A DNA stretch of 64,000 nucleotides from assembly GCA_046347625.1 (NCBI GenBank), contig JAXMFU010000004.1, positions 620,001-684,000 on the forward strand, in the 5' to 3' direction. Below are positions 57,490 to 64,000 of this stretch, piece by piece. Made by a program: the position numbers and the translations under genes. Each line of letters starts with the position of its first letter. The first letter of the stretch is position 1. The notes beneath the pieces were generated by a model. The model did no database searches, had not been told where the DNA came from, and was given only the letters and a program-made list of their open reading frames with translations. This DNA is from CAIMUS01 sp046347625 (lineage in GTDB: Bacteria; Pseudomonadota; Gammaproteobacteria; Competibacterales; Competibacteraceae).

Positions 57490-58038
57490 TCAGTCGTAGC
57501 CGCAGAAGGCGGCCAGGGAACAGGTAGTGCACAACGGTATCCGCGATACTTTGGGAATTTCCTGCTGGCGAGCCAGTACCTCCAGCCGTTCCGAAGCCGC
57601 CCATAAGCGATTCAGTCGCTCTTCATCCAGTGGCACTTCCCGCCGTCGCCGTGTGGAAAGCACCTGTGTCACCGCCCGCCAGGTCTTGCCGGTGGCAATG
57701 GATAACATCAGCGCATAGAACGCCGTCTGATCATTGCTGGCCTCCACGGCGCCGCCGGTGCCTTTGTTTTCATACACCACGCAAGCGTCCCAATCGATTC
57801 GATCCGGCGCCAACCCGAACAGGCCCTGAGTGGATCGATCACGACTGTAGCTGACCAGATGCTTGGCCGTGCCGGTCAGAACCCGCTCGTACCATTGCGC
57901 GAAATTGATGCCGTGGAAATACATCCAGGCGCGGCGTTCGCACAGCTCGACATGCTGAAAATGCAAGCCGTGCAAGTCCAGCCGATCAACCCGCTCATAA
58001 AACGCCGCTGCTGGCGGCCAGTGAAAGGTCTTCGTCAT
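57490..58038 (-). CDS. cas4: CRISPR-associated exonuclease Cas4
   Basis: 182 aa. Fe-S cysteines C33 (VELCERRAWMYFHG) and C170, C173, C179 (PLCTTCSLAAFCGYD at the very end). RecB-type nuclease residues around RIDWDACVVYENKGTGGAVEASNDQTAFYAL, with D, E90 and K92, then the Q-x-x-x-Y motif. Trims prespacers and selects the PAM end in adaptation. Start codon lies 44 nt inside the cas3' gene. Confidence 0.93.
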   Translation of the reverse strand: MTKTFHWPPAAAFYERVDRLDLHGLHFQHVELCERRAWMYFHGINFAQWYERVLTGTAKHLVSYSRDRSTQGLFGLAPDRIDWDACVVYENKGTGGAVEASNDQTAFYALMLSIATGKTWRAVTQVLSTRRRREVPLDEERLNRLWAASERLEVLARQQEIPKVSRIPLCTTCSLAAFCGYD

Positions 58039-59992
58039 CGCCAGGTACCAGGCCGGTTAATCGCACCAGTTTTTCCGCTGCCGCCATCGCATCGGGATAG
58101 TCTTCCCAAGCCATCCCCTCGATGCTGTTACGGTCGTTCAGTTCACGGCACCAGGACTCGACCAGTTCCACCGTGGCGGGCAAGCTGGCTGAGTGTTCCG
58201 TATGAGGGAAATAGACGGTCACCATTCGTTTAACGAGGTACTGTTTCTCCTCTCTCAGGTAATCATCCAGTTCGCCCGTAATATGAATCTCATCCTTTCC
58301 ATCGGCACCGGGGCGATGCAGACCCCGTTCGAGTACCGTCGTCTCCCGCTCCAGCCAGACCTGATCGACGTCGACAGGTCCACCCTCGATCTGCACGACC
58401 CGGATACGCCGACCGATGTCACGCAGGGTGTAGGCCTGCTTCTCGAAGCGATCACACCATTTTCTGGCGGCAGCACTATAAATACGATCTTTCTCCATGG
58501 CCCTTACCTGTTGCAGCAGTGCATAGATCAGGCGGGCACTGGCAGGCTGATGGGCGAGCAGATGGTCATGGCGCGGGCCGCGATTGCTTTTGTGAGCGAG
58601 CAGTGCATTCCAGTACAGGCCGGCGGTATATATCGCCCGATTGGACAGGCGCCCGAAGCAGCGCGGTGATTCGGCGTTCGCGTCTTGAAATGCTGCCTGG
58701 GCACCACGGCTTAATACCGCCGTCAGCGCCTCGATGCCGACCTGCTGTCCCTGATGAGCCTGCGCCCAGCCCAGCAACTCCCGCAGCCACGGATTGCGAT
58801 TGGTCAGGGTATCGTCTATCCGTACCCGGACATGACCGTCCGCTCCCCGGCGGGCGGCACGGCCGTAACGCTGTAGGAAGTTCAGCGGTTGAAAGCCCGG
58901 TTCCATCAGCAGTACGTTGGCTGCGCGGAAAGTAATCCCCACCTCGACGCTGGCCGTGGCGATGAGTACGCTGAAACGATCCGGATTTTGCCACCGCCCG
59001 GCCTGGAAGCCTGCGGTAATATGCCCTTCACGGCCGCTGTCATGAATACTGTTGATCACCAGCACCTGATCTCGGGCGATACCCGCCTTCTCCAAGGTCA
59101 TCGCCAGAGCGGGCAATTCCCGGATGAGATCAGCCAGGGCGTTATAGATCAAGACTACCTGCCCTCCAGCTTTAACCTCAGTGGCCACGGCCGTGCTCTG
59201 TTCTGCCACGAGTTCGGCCAGCGACGGCGCCTGACTGAAAGTCAGTACGACATCACCATGCAGTGCCCGTCCGCTGGCGCCGACGGTTTCCTGAAGCTCG
59301 GCGATATCGGGCGCGGCGATCCCCAACTTTTCCAAAACCGGACGGATTGCCAGGGGTGTGGCGGACAGCAGGCTCACCTTGGCCCGACCGAAACGGGCGC
59401 CTTCCGCCGTCACCACGCTGACCAGCCGGGCGCATAAAGCCGCCAGCCCGAAGCCGCGGGCCTCGATGGTGTGAAATTCGTCGAAAACGATATGCTCGAA
59501 AGCATTGAGCACATCGAAGATTCCAAGGCCTGCCTGGCCGGTTTCGATCCGCCGCTGCAATAATAGATGGCTGACCACCTCGGGGATGGCAACGATAATT
59601 TCGCCGCCTTCACGGGTATCGTCCAGCGCTTGCAATTGTCGCAGACGGTAGCCGCCGATCTGGACAATTCCTTGCGCCCGCAGGCGGGCGCTTTGGTCCG
59701 AACTCCAGAGCGCCACTTTGGCTTCAGCTTTGGCGGCTGACCAACCCAGGTTTTCCACCCACTCGCGGATGATTCCCGCCGCCAGATTTTGCGCCAGGCG
59801 ACGGGTAGGCACGATGAACAGGACCCGCTCACCCTGTATCAAGGCGCGCTGGAATGCATAACTTTTCCCGGCCCCGGTCGGCGCAGAGGCGATGCGAATT
59901 CGGCGGGGATCGGTCAGTAGCGCTTGCTGTAATGGTGACAAGCCGGTCTCAGGGTCGGCGGGAACACAATGCCGGCGGATGATCAGTTCCAT
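57995..59992 (-). CDS. cas3': Type I-D Cas3' helicase (no HD domain)
   Basis: 665 aa. SF2 helicase: Walker A APTGAGKSY (37-45), LFIVPTRRLAQNL (motif Ia), DEFH box IVFDEFH (168-174), motif III LLSATPL (209-214), ATASVEVGITF (motif V, about 345-355) and QRYGRAARRG (motif VI, 374-383). There is no HD nuclease domain, which in type I-D sits on Cas10d. It lies between csc1 and cas4. Its start overlaps the end of csc1 by 10 nt. Confidence 0.92.
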   Translation of the reverse strand: MELIIRRHCVPADPETGLSPLQQALLTDPRRIRIASAPTGAGKSYAFQRALIQGERVLFIVPTRRLAQNLAAGIIREWVENLGWSAAKAEAKVALWSSDQSARLRAQGIVQIGGYRLRQLQALDDTREGGEIIVAIPEVVSHLLLQRRIETGQAGLGIFDVLNAFEHIVFDEFHTIEARGFGLAALCARLVSVVTAEGARFGRAKVSLLSATPLAIRPVLEKLGIAAPDIAELQETVGASGRALHGDVVLTFSQAPSLAELVAEQSTAVATEVKAGGQVVLIYNALADLIRELPALAMTLEKAGIARDQVLVINSIHDSGREGHITAGFQAGRWQNPDRFSVLIATASVEVGITFRAANVLLMEPGFQPLNFLQRYGRAARRGADGHVRVRIDDTLTNRNPWLRELLGWAQAHQGQQVGIEALTAVLSRGAQAAFQDANAESPRCFGRLSNRAIYTAGLYWNALLAHKSNRGPRHDHLLAHQPASARLIYALLQQVRAMEKDRIYSAAARKWCDRFEKQAYTLRDIGRRIRVVQIEGGPVDVDQVWLERETTVLERGLHRPGADGKDEIHITGELDDYLREEKQYLVKRMVTVYFPHTEHSASLPATVELVESWCRELNDRNSIEGMAWEDYPDAMAAAEKLVRLTGLVPGDDEDLSLAASSGVL

Positions 59993-60609
59993 GTGGCTAC
60001 CTCTCTGGCCGCGTCATGCAGCAGCATTGGCGCAGTGAGTTGCAGGCCGTGCAGTAAATAACGCTCCACCGCCAACGTTCGGTTGAACAACGCCGCCGTG
60101 GCGGCGTTGAGCCGGACCCGATCGATTTCGCCGCTCGGTTCCAGTTTGACCATGCCGTTGCGGTGTAAGCCGATGCGGACGACCAGTTCTTTCCGGCCGG
60201 TTGCCGCAAAGGGATCGAAGCCGAATACCGCGCCGGTAAAGACCTGATACGGCGGAACCTCTTGCGTGATGAAAAAATCCTTGAGGTTGCCTTTCTTGGC
60301 CACATTCTGGATTTTCTCCTTCAAGCCGGCTTCCGCATTCAGGTTCAGGCGTCTGATCAAGGGGGGTAGCAGGCGCGGCTGTGTAGTGGTAAATACCGAG
60401 GTCCGGAATGGCATGGCCTGTAAGTGGCGAGGGTAGTCCTTAGACGGTAGGGCTACCCTGGCGGCCAGCATGCCCAGCGTGGCGGCCAGGGCGAAGGCCA
60501 TCGCCCGGTCGCCGATCAGTTCCGGCAGGGTGGCCGTGCCGCTCTGGACCATCAGCGAGTGATAGCAGAACGGCGTCAGCGTGGTCGCCCGAATCGCAAT
60601 GGCTTGCAT
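59983..60609 (-). CDS. csc1: Csc1 (Cas5d-type) Cascade subunit
   Basis: 208 aa. Csc1-like: ALAATLGMLAARVALPSKDYPRHLQAMPFRTSVFTT, NVAKKGNLKDFFITQEVPPYQVFTGAVFGFDPF, then RKELVVRIGLHRNGMVKLEPSG. RAMP fold expected. Length fits the family (200-240 aa). Binds the 5' handle end of crRNA in the I-D effector by analogy with Cas5. Preceded by csc2 with a 15-nt gap; overlaps cas3'. Confidence 0.85.
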   Translation of the reverse strand: MQAIAIRATTLTPFCYHSLMVQSGTATLPELIGDRAMAFALAATLGMLAARVALPSKDYPRHLQAMPFRTSVFTTTQPRLLPPLIRRLNLNAEAGLKEKIQNVAKKGNLKDFFITQEVPPYQVFTGAVFGFDPFAATGRKELVVRIGLHRNGMVKLEPSGEIDRVRLNAATAALFNRTLAVERYLLHGLQLTAPMLLHDAAREVATWN

Positions 60610-60624
60610 GGTACGGGCTTCCCG

Positions 60625-61707
60625 CTACTCGTTTTCCGCCGTGAAAAGATCTTCACCGCTGCTCTCTTCAGCCTTCTTACCAGCGCGGGTCTTTTTCTCG
60701 GCTTTGGCGTCGTCCTTGCCGAACCATTGATCGAACAGACCGGCCACCTGGGGAGCGGCCTGACAGTATTCGTCGGCCAGCGCGCCTGTCGTATCGAAAT
60801 CGTCCACCAACGTCTGTAACCAGTCCTGAGACTCCGTGGGTTCCAATACCGTCTCATGGACCGGCTTCAGGAGTTCGTGCAAGGCCGGGATAACGACAGT
60901 AGGATCCCGCAGATTATCTTCGCTGTTCCCTCGAACCGCCTTCACCAGCTCGTAGGGTGAGGTGATCGCCTGCTCGAAGCGGCCGCCATAGAGACCCACC
61001 AGGCGGGTGCGAATATTCGTGCCCGTCATCGAAGTCTGGCCGCCGTAACTGCCGGCAAGCCCCACGCACAGCAGTAAATGCTTAAGCCCGATAGAGGGCA
61101 ATACCCGGCCACGGGTGGATAGAACTTGCACCAGCAAAGTACCAGGTTTGATGAAATAGCGGCTGAACAGATTTTCGCTGTTCTTCCTGCTCTGGGCATC
61201 GAACAGAGTACCGTCTTCAGCCGCTCTATTGTGGAAAGTTTCATCGACACACAGGTGTTTGGGTAACAAGCTCAGTGCATCGGAATAATTGACAGCGGCT
61301 TTGACCGGCAGTACCCGGTTTTCGTGGTTGGCGGAATCACCGAAGACCAGCGTATTGAGGTCGAAAGCATCCGAAGGTTTTTGTCCTCTATACAGCACCG
61401 TTTTATTCTGTGGCAGGCGCCCGCCAATACCCAAGGCGCGCAGCACCTGTAAACCGCGTCCGCGCTCGGGGTACTTGAATTTATTCGGTACCGCTCGGAT
61501 ATAAACTTCGTCATCGATTTCAATATCGGTAATTTCGGCTTCGGCGTTGCGGAAGACTACCGGCGCAATCGCCTCTCGCAGCAGCACTACGCTAACGCAA
61601 CCCAAGTTCTTGAGCCGCGGATGGACATAGTAATCGCCTTTGTCATCGATCTGAGTTTTTTGAATCAGTTGATCGATAGTGGTCAGGTATTGGCTGAAGC
61701 GTTCCAT
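60625..61707 (-). CDS. csc2: Csc2 (Cas7d) Cascade backbone subunit
   Basis: 360 aa from the ATG at 61707, with GAGGAA 8 nt upstream. A TTG at 61722 overlaps the cas10d stop and is not used here. Csc2 family segments: YYVHPRLKNLGCVSVVLLREA, DLNTLVFGDSANHENRVLPVKAAVNYSDALSLLP, ENLFSRYFIKPGTLLVQVLSTRGRVLP, LCVGLAGSYGGQTSMTGTNIRTRLVG. A Lys/Glu-rich tail (DDAKAEKKTRAGKKAEESSGEDLF) extends past the usual end. Polymerises along the crRNA spacer. Stop codon is TAG. Confidence 0.93.
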   Translation of the reverse strand: MERFSQYLTTIDQLIQKTQIDDKGDYYVHPRLKNLGCVSVVLLREAIAPVVFRNAEAEITDIEIDDEVYIRAVPNKFKYPERGRGLQVLRALGIGGRLPQNKTVLYRGQKPSDAFDLNTLVFGDSANHENRVLPVKAAVNYSDALSLLPKHLCVDETFHNRAAEDGTLFDAQSRKNSENLFSRYFIKPGTLLVQVLSTRGRVLPSIGLKHLLLCVGLAGSYGGQTSMTGTNIRTRLVGLYGGRFEQAITSPYELVKAVRGNSEDNLRDPTVVIPALHELLKPVHETVLEPTESQDWLQTLVDDFDTTGALADEYCQAAPQVAGLFDQWFGKDDAKAEKKTRAGKKAEESSGEDLFTAENE

Positions 61708-61718
61708 AGAAGTATTCC

Positions 61719-64000
61719 TCAAGCAGGGGTTTTATCAACAGGAGTTTCGGATTGATTACGTACCGCCTGGAGAAAAGCCATGCGGTAGATACTCCCCAAA
61801 GTACGTCGAATACGTTGCGTTGGTGGACGCTGCTTTAGTACACCATGCCATATATCATGAACAAACATTTCTGCAATAGTGAGGCATTCCTCACGCAATG
61901 AGCGTCCATCTCGATGTCGGCTAGCTGCTATCTTATCCTTGCGTCTTAAATCAGTCTCTAAATCGTTGGCAATGCCATGTATCAGAGAAGTGACATCAGT
62001 TTGATGGCAGGTGCGAGCACTGTCGAGGAAGTCAAAGCATGTTTTGAATACCAACATCTCTTCATTAGTAGAAGCTAAATACGGCGGATGACGCTGAATC
62101 CGTACCGCTGCTCTGCCGAGCCTGACTAAGGCACCATCATGTTCACTCATAGGGTAATCCTCTGATTGCTGTTCAAATTCATATTCTAGTTGGCGTAGTG
62201 CAAAGCGCAAACTACCAAGTTCTCTTGCATTCGCCGGTTCTTTAAGCTCATCATGCAGGTGACACCATGCCAGACAAGTGATACCGAAGCGAGTGGCCGG
62301 TGTGGCGTAAAGCCGGAGTACGTCATAACCCAGACCGGGTGCTTCTAATAGAATTTGTGCACATTGCAGTTGCTGTAATGCTCCAGGAAGTTGTTCCAAT
62401 CGCAAACTGTTACCACCAACCAAATCCGCAAGTACGCGCGGCATGGCGTCGTAGTAGAAAAAAGCCTGTTGTAGGGTGGGCAACCCACGGAAGACATGGA
62501 GAGGACGACCCAGGCGGCGGCAGGCTTGGAGTAGTCGCTGTAGTTGAATAATTTGTCCCGTTTTGGGTTTATTTCCCTGTTTAGGGATGTACAAACGATC
62601 ACTTAGATTTTCCAAGCGTGCAAGATGGTAACGGCCACCATATATGCCAAGCCCCTCATAGATCAGTTTGCCTTTTTCAATAGCTTTCTGACAAAGTTCA
62701 TAGGTTGATAAATTTCTAATATTTTTATCATCGGTTATCGTGAGGCCTCCAAATAAACCGCTGGTAGCAGGAGAAAATACTAGAGCAGGGCTTGGTTGTT
62801 TCGTTGGATTAGCTTGATTATTGTATTTTAAAAGTACATTACTGCGTAACTTTAGCTCAGCATAACACACTGAACAAACATTAGTATGTCCATGCGTAAG
62901 ATTAAATGTTTCAGGACGCCCATCCCTTCCTGAAAAAGCTGATGCTTTCAATCCATATAAACCATCTGTTTCTTCAATCCTTTTTTCTAATTTTACTGGG
63001 GCATCACAATAAATACAGCGGCCTATCGATATCTTTTCACTTGTCTCGATCAATTTACCTTTGAGAAGTAAACCGAGATAGCATTGTAGTGCTTCAGTTA
63101 TTCCTTTACTCTTGTCATTAATAGTTTCTCGGATGCCCTTTCTCTGACTATTACCCTCAAATGCTTTCTTTCCTTCAAACCATTCCTGTAGCAATCCTTG
63201 ATCCTCCCAAATTGCCATATTGGTTTTTGTATCATTGAAAGCATGCTTTGTAGCCCATAAAGCTAAAATAGCACTATATGAAGTTTTGCCTTCAGGTGAA
63301 TTTTTATCTTTAATATCTTTTATCCAAGCGGGTGGTTCTTTGCCTATTTTCGCAATCAATTCTTGTTCACGATCCGTAAAACTTGGTAGCTCCGGCTTGG
63401 GAGGGAAGTTCATCAGTAGTGCAATATGAGCAGCTTTATACAATAGCTCTCTAGCCTGTTCACTCATATTGTCTTGAGTGATAAACATAGGTACGAGCTT
63501 TTTTTCTATCTTCTCTGGCCAGCGCGGAGCGAGCCCAATCTCCATTAGCATAGCTTGCAGTTTAATCTCAACTTTTTCTTTAAGATTTACTTGAATACAA
63601 AATAAGTTTTTGATCAAGCTCCAGGGTAACTTTCTTGTAATAAACTCTTGCAATCCAGCATGATCTGGATGACCATTAAAGAGTTCTGGCGTACTGCGGT
63701 TGGTAAATTTCAATTCCAGCTCGAATGGCAGTGCGCTGGATAAACGCTGGATTGATTTTTCTACCACTGCCTCATATTTTTCCATTGGCAACAACATAAA
63801 CAGCCGCCCATCGTGATGCACTTCAAGCAACGGCGGGATACCGGTCACGCGTAGACTGAATAGTGACAACCAGCGTTGCAGTTCGTCCAGCAAAAAGGGA
63901 TGATGGGGGTCAAAAATATCGAGAGCTTGCCACTGGCGGAGCAGATCGGTGCACAGTGTCCGCACGTTGCCAAGATAATCCAGTACCCCTCGTAAGCCAC
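61719..64000 (-). CDS. cas10d: Cas10d (Csc3), C-terminal part; continues beyond window
   Basis: The frame is open to the window end: GLRGVLDYLGN precedes the GTG at 63965, so the first 748 residues of the listed frame are not the true start and the gene is partial. Zinc-binding pair CIYC ... CSVC (about residues 318-380 of the visible part, RCIYCDAPVKLEKR and NVCSVCYAELKLRSN), as in Cas10d. The palm-like C-terminal region and helical tail (AMPRVLADLVGGNSLRLEQLPGALQQL, DVLRLYATPATRFGITCLAWCHLHDELK) follow. The HD nuclease expected at the N-terminus lies outside the window. AT-rich codon use from 62600 on. Large subunit of the I-D effector; defines the subtype. Confidence 0.9.
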   Translation of the reverse strand, partial: GLRGVLDYLGNVRTLCTDLLRQWQALDIFDPHHPFLLDELQRWLSLFSLRVTGIPPLLEVHHDGRLFMLLPMEKYEAVVEKSIQRLSSALPFELELKFTNRSTPELFNGHPDHAGLQEFITRKLPWSLIKNLFCIQVNLKEKVEIKLQAMLMEIGLAPRWPEKIEKKLVPMFITQDNMSEQARELLYKAAHIALLMNFPPKPELPSFTDREQELIAKIGKEPPAWIKDIKDKNSPEGKTSYSAILALWATKHAFNDTKTNMAIWEDQGLLQEWFEGKKAFEGNSQRKGIRETINDKSKGITEALQCYLGLLLKGKLIETSEKISIGRCIYCDAPVKLEKRIEETDGLYGLKASAFSGRDGRPETFNLTHGHTNVCSVCYAELKLRSNVLLKYNNQANPTKQPSPALVFSPATSGLFGGLTITDDKNIRNLSTYELCQKAIEKGKLIYEGLGIYGGRYHLARLENLSDRLYIPKQGNKPKTGQIIQLQRLLQACRRLGRPLHVFRGLPTLQQAFFYYDAMPRVLADLVGGNSLRLEQLPGALQQLQCAQILLEAPGLGYDVLRLYATPATRFGITCLAWCHLHDELKEPANARELGSLRFALRQLEYEFEQQSEDYPMSEHDGALVRLGRAAVRIQRHPPYLASTNEEMLVFKTCFDFLDSARTCHQTDVTSLIHGIANDLETDLRRKDKIAASRHRDGRSLREECLTIAEMFVHDIWHGVLKQRPPTQRIRRTLGSIYRMAFLQAVRNQSETPVDKTPA

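Noticed and set aside
56207..64000. Assignment to type I-B/I-C/I-E or type III
   Set aside because: Csc1, Csc2, a stand-alone DEFH helicase and a zinc-finger Cas10d-like large subunit together define type I-D. No cas8, cse or cmr/csm genes are seen.

Overview
This 64 kb window is a heavily rearranged, insertion-sequence-rich accessory region of a bacterial chromosome (or large plasmid). It is probably from an environmental gammaproteobacterium. The reasons are the mid-to-high GC gene style, REP/REPIN palindromes of the pseudomonad type (TAGGAGCGAGC...GCTCGCTCCTA), and several gammaproteobacterial-type IS families. The species cannot be named from the sequence alone. No rRNA or tRNA gene was seen.

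Layout. 0-13.5 kb: an ISKra4 relic, a secreted Asp/His-rich protein, an NRAMP-type transporter, a small secreted protein, a dead IS630 copy, dgkA, a one-TM mini-protein, a SAM methyltransferase, a zinc-ribbon protein, an IS5 relic, a small c-type cytochrome, a CDF efflux gene with its middle deleted, and a P1B-5-type ATPase with a C-terminal hemerythrin domain. The theme is metal and redox. 13.6-21.4 kb: a block of back-to-back transposons (IS1634-like, IS4, IS3), most of them truncating each other and a MauG/cytochrome peroxidase gene. 21.4-26.3 kb: one large RecB-nuclease/UPF1-helicase gene, killed by an IS66 insertion with a clear 8-bp target duplication, a nonsense codon, a frameshift and loss of both ends. 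26.3-37 kb: IS982, a truncated IS3, an IS630-like element, ISL3 with a perfect target duplication, an intact xisH-xisI pair, a group II intron 3' half cut by an intact IS630, a TPR fragment and IS4. 36.9-39.6 kb: broken metabolic genes (SDR, CIA30, isoprenylcysteine methyltransferase-like, enoyl-CoA hydratase).

39.6-48.9 kb is a decayed defence-type operon. A SNF2 helicase/DUF3883 remnant overlaps by ATGA with a DUF1156 adenine methylase. The methylase is split by a 201-bp terminal-inverted-repeat element and then fused in frame to a DUF499 ATPase. The ATPase carries a second miniature element, an in-frame 80-codon insertion flanked by a 6-bp direct repeat. A DUF1778-GNAT toxin-antitoxin pair, a truncated TcmP gene and its three-Cys/DUF5131 partner follow. 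49.4-53.5 kb holds an ORF-less group II intron relic and a minus-strand cluster: a membrane protein, an M48-like membrane metalloprotease with a TPR-like tail, a 56-aa protein and a two-repeat cysteine protein.

53.6-64 kb is a type I-D CRISPR-Cas locus on the minus strand: cas10d (runs off the window), csc2, csc1, cas3', cas4, cas1, cas2, then an array of 27 identical 28-nt repeats with 26 spacers. No cas6 is visible. The array abuts the 3' remnant of a DNA methyltransferase gene whose apparent start codon lies inside the terminal repeat. Overall this is a defence island in which the CRISPR-Cas locus, xisHI and the toxin-antitoxin pair look intact, while older defence genes are being dismantled by mobile elements.
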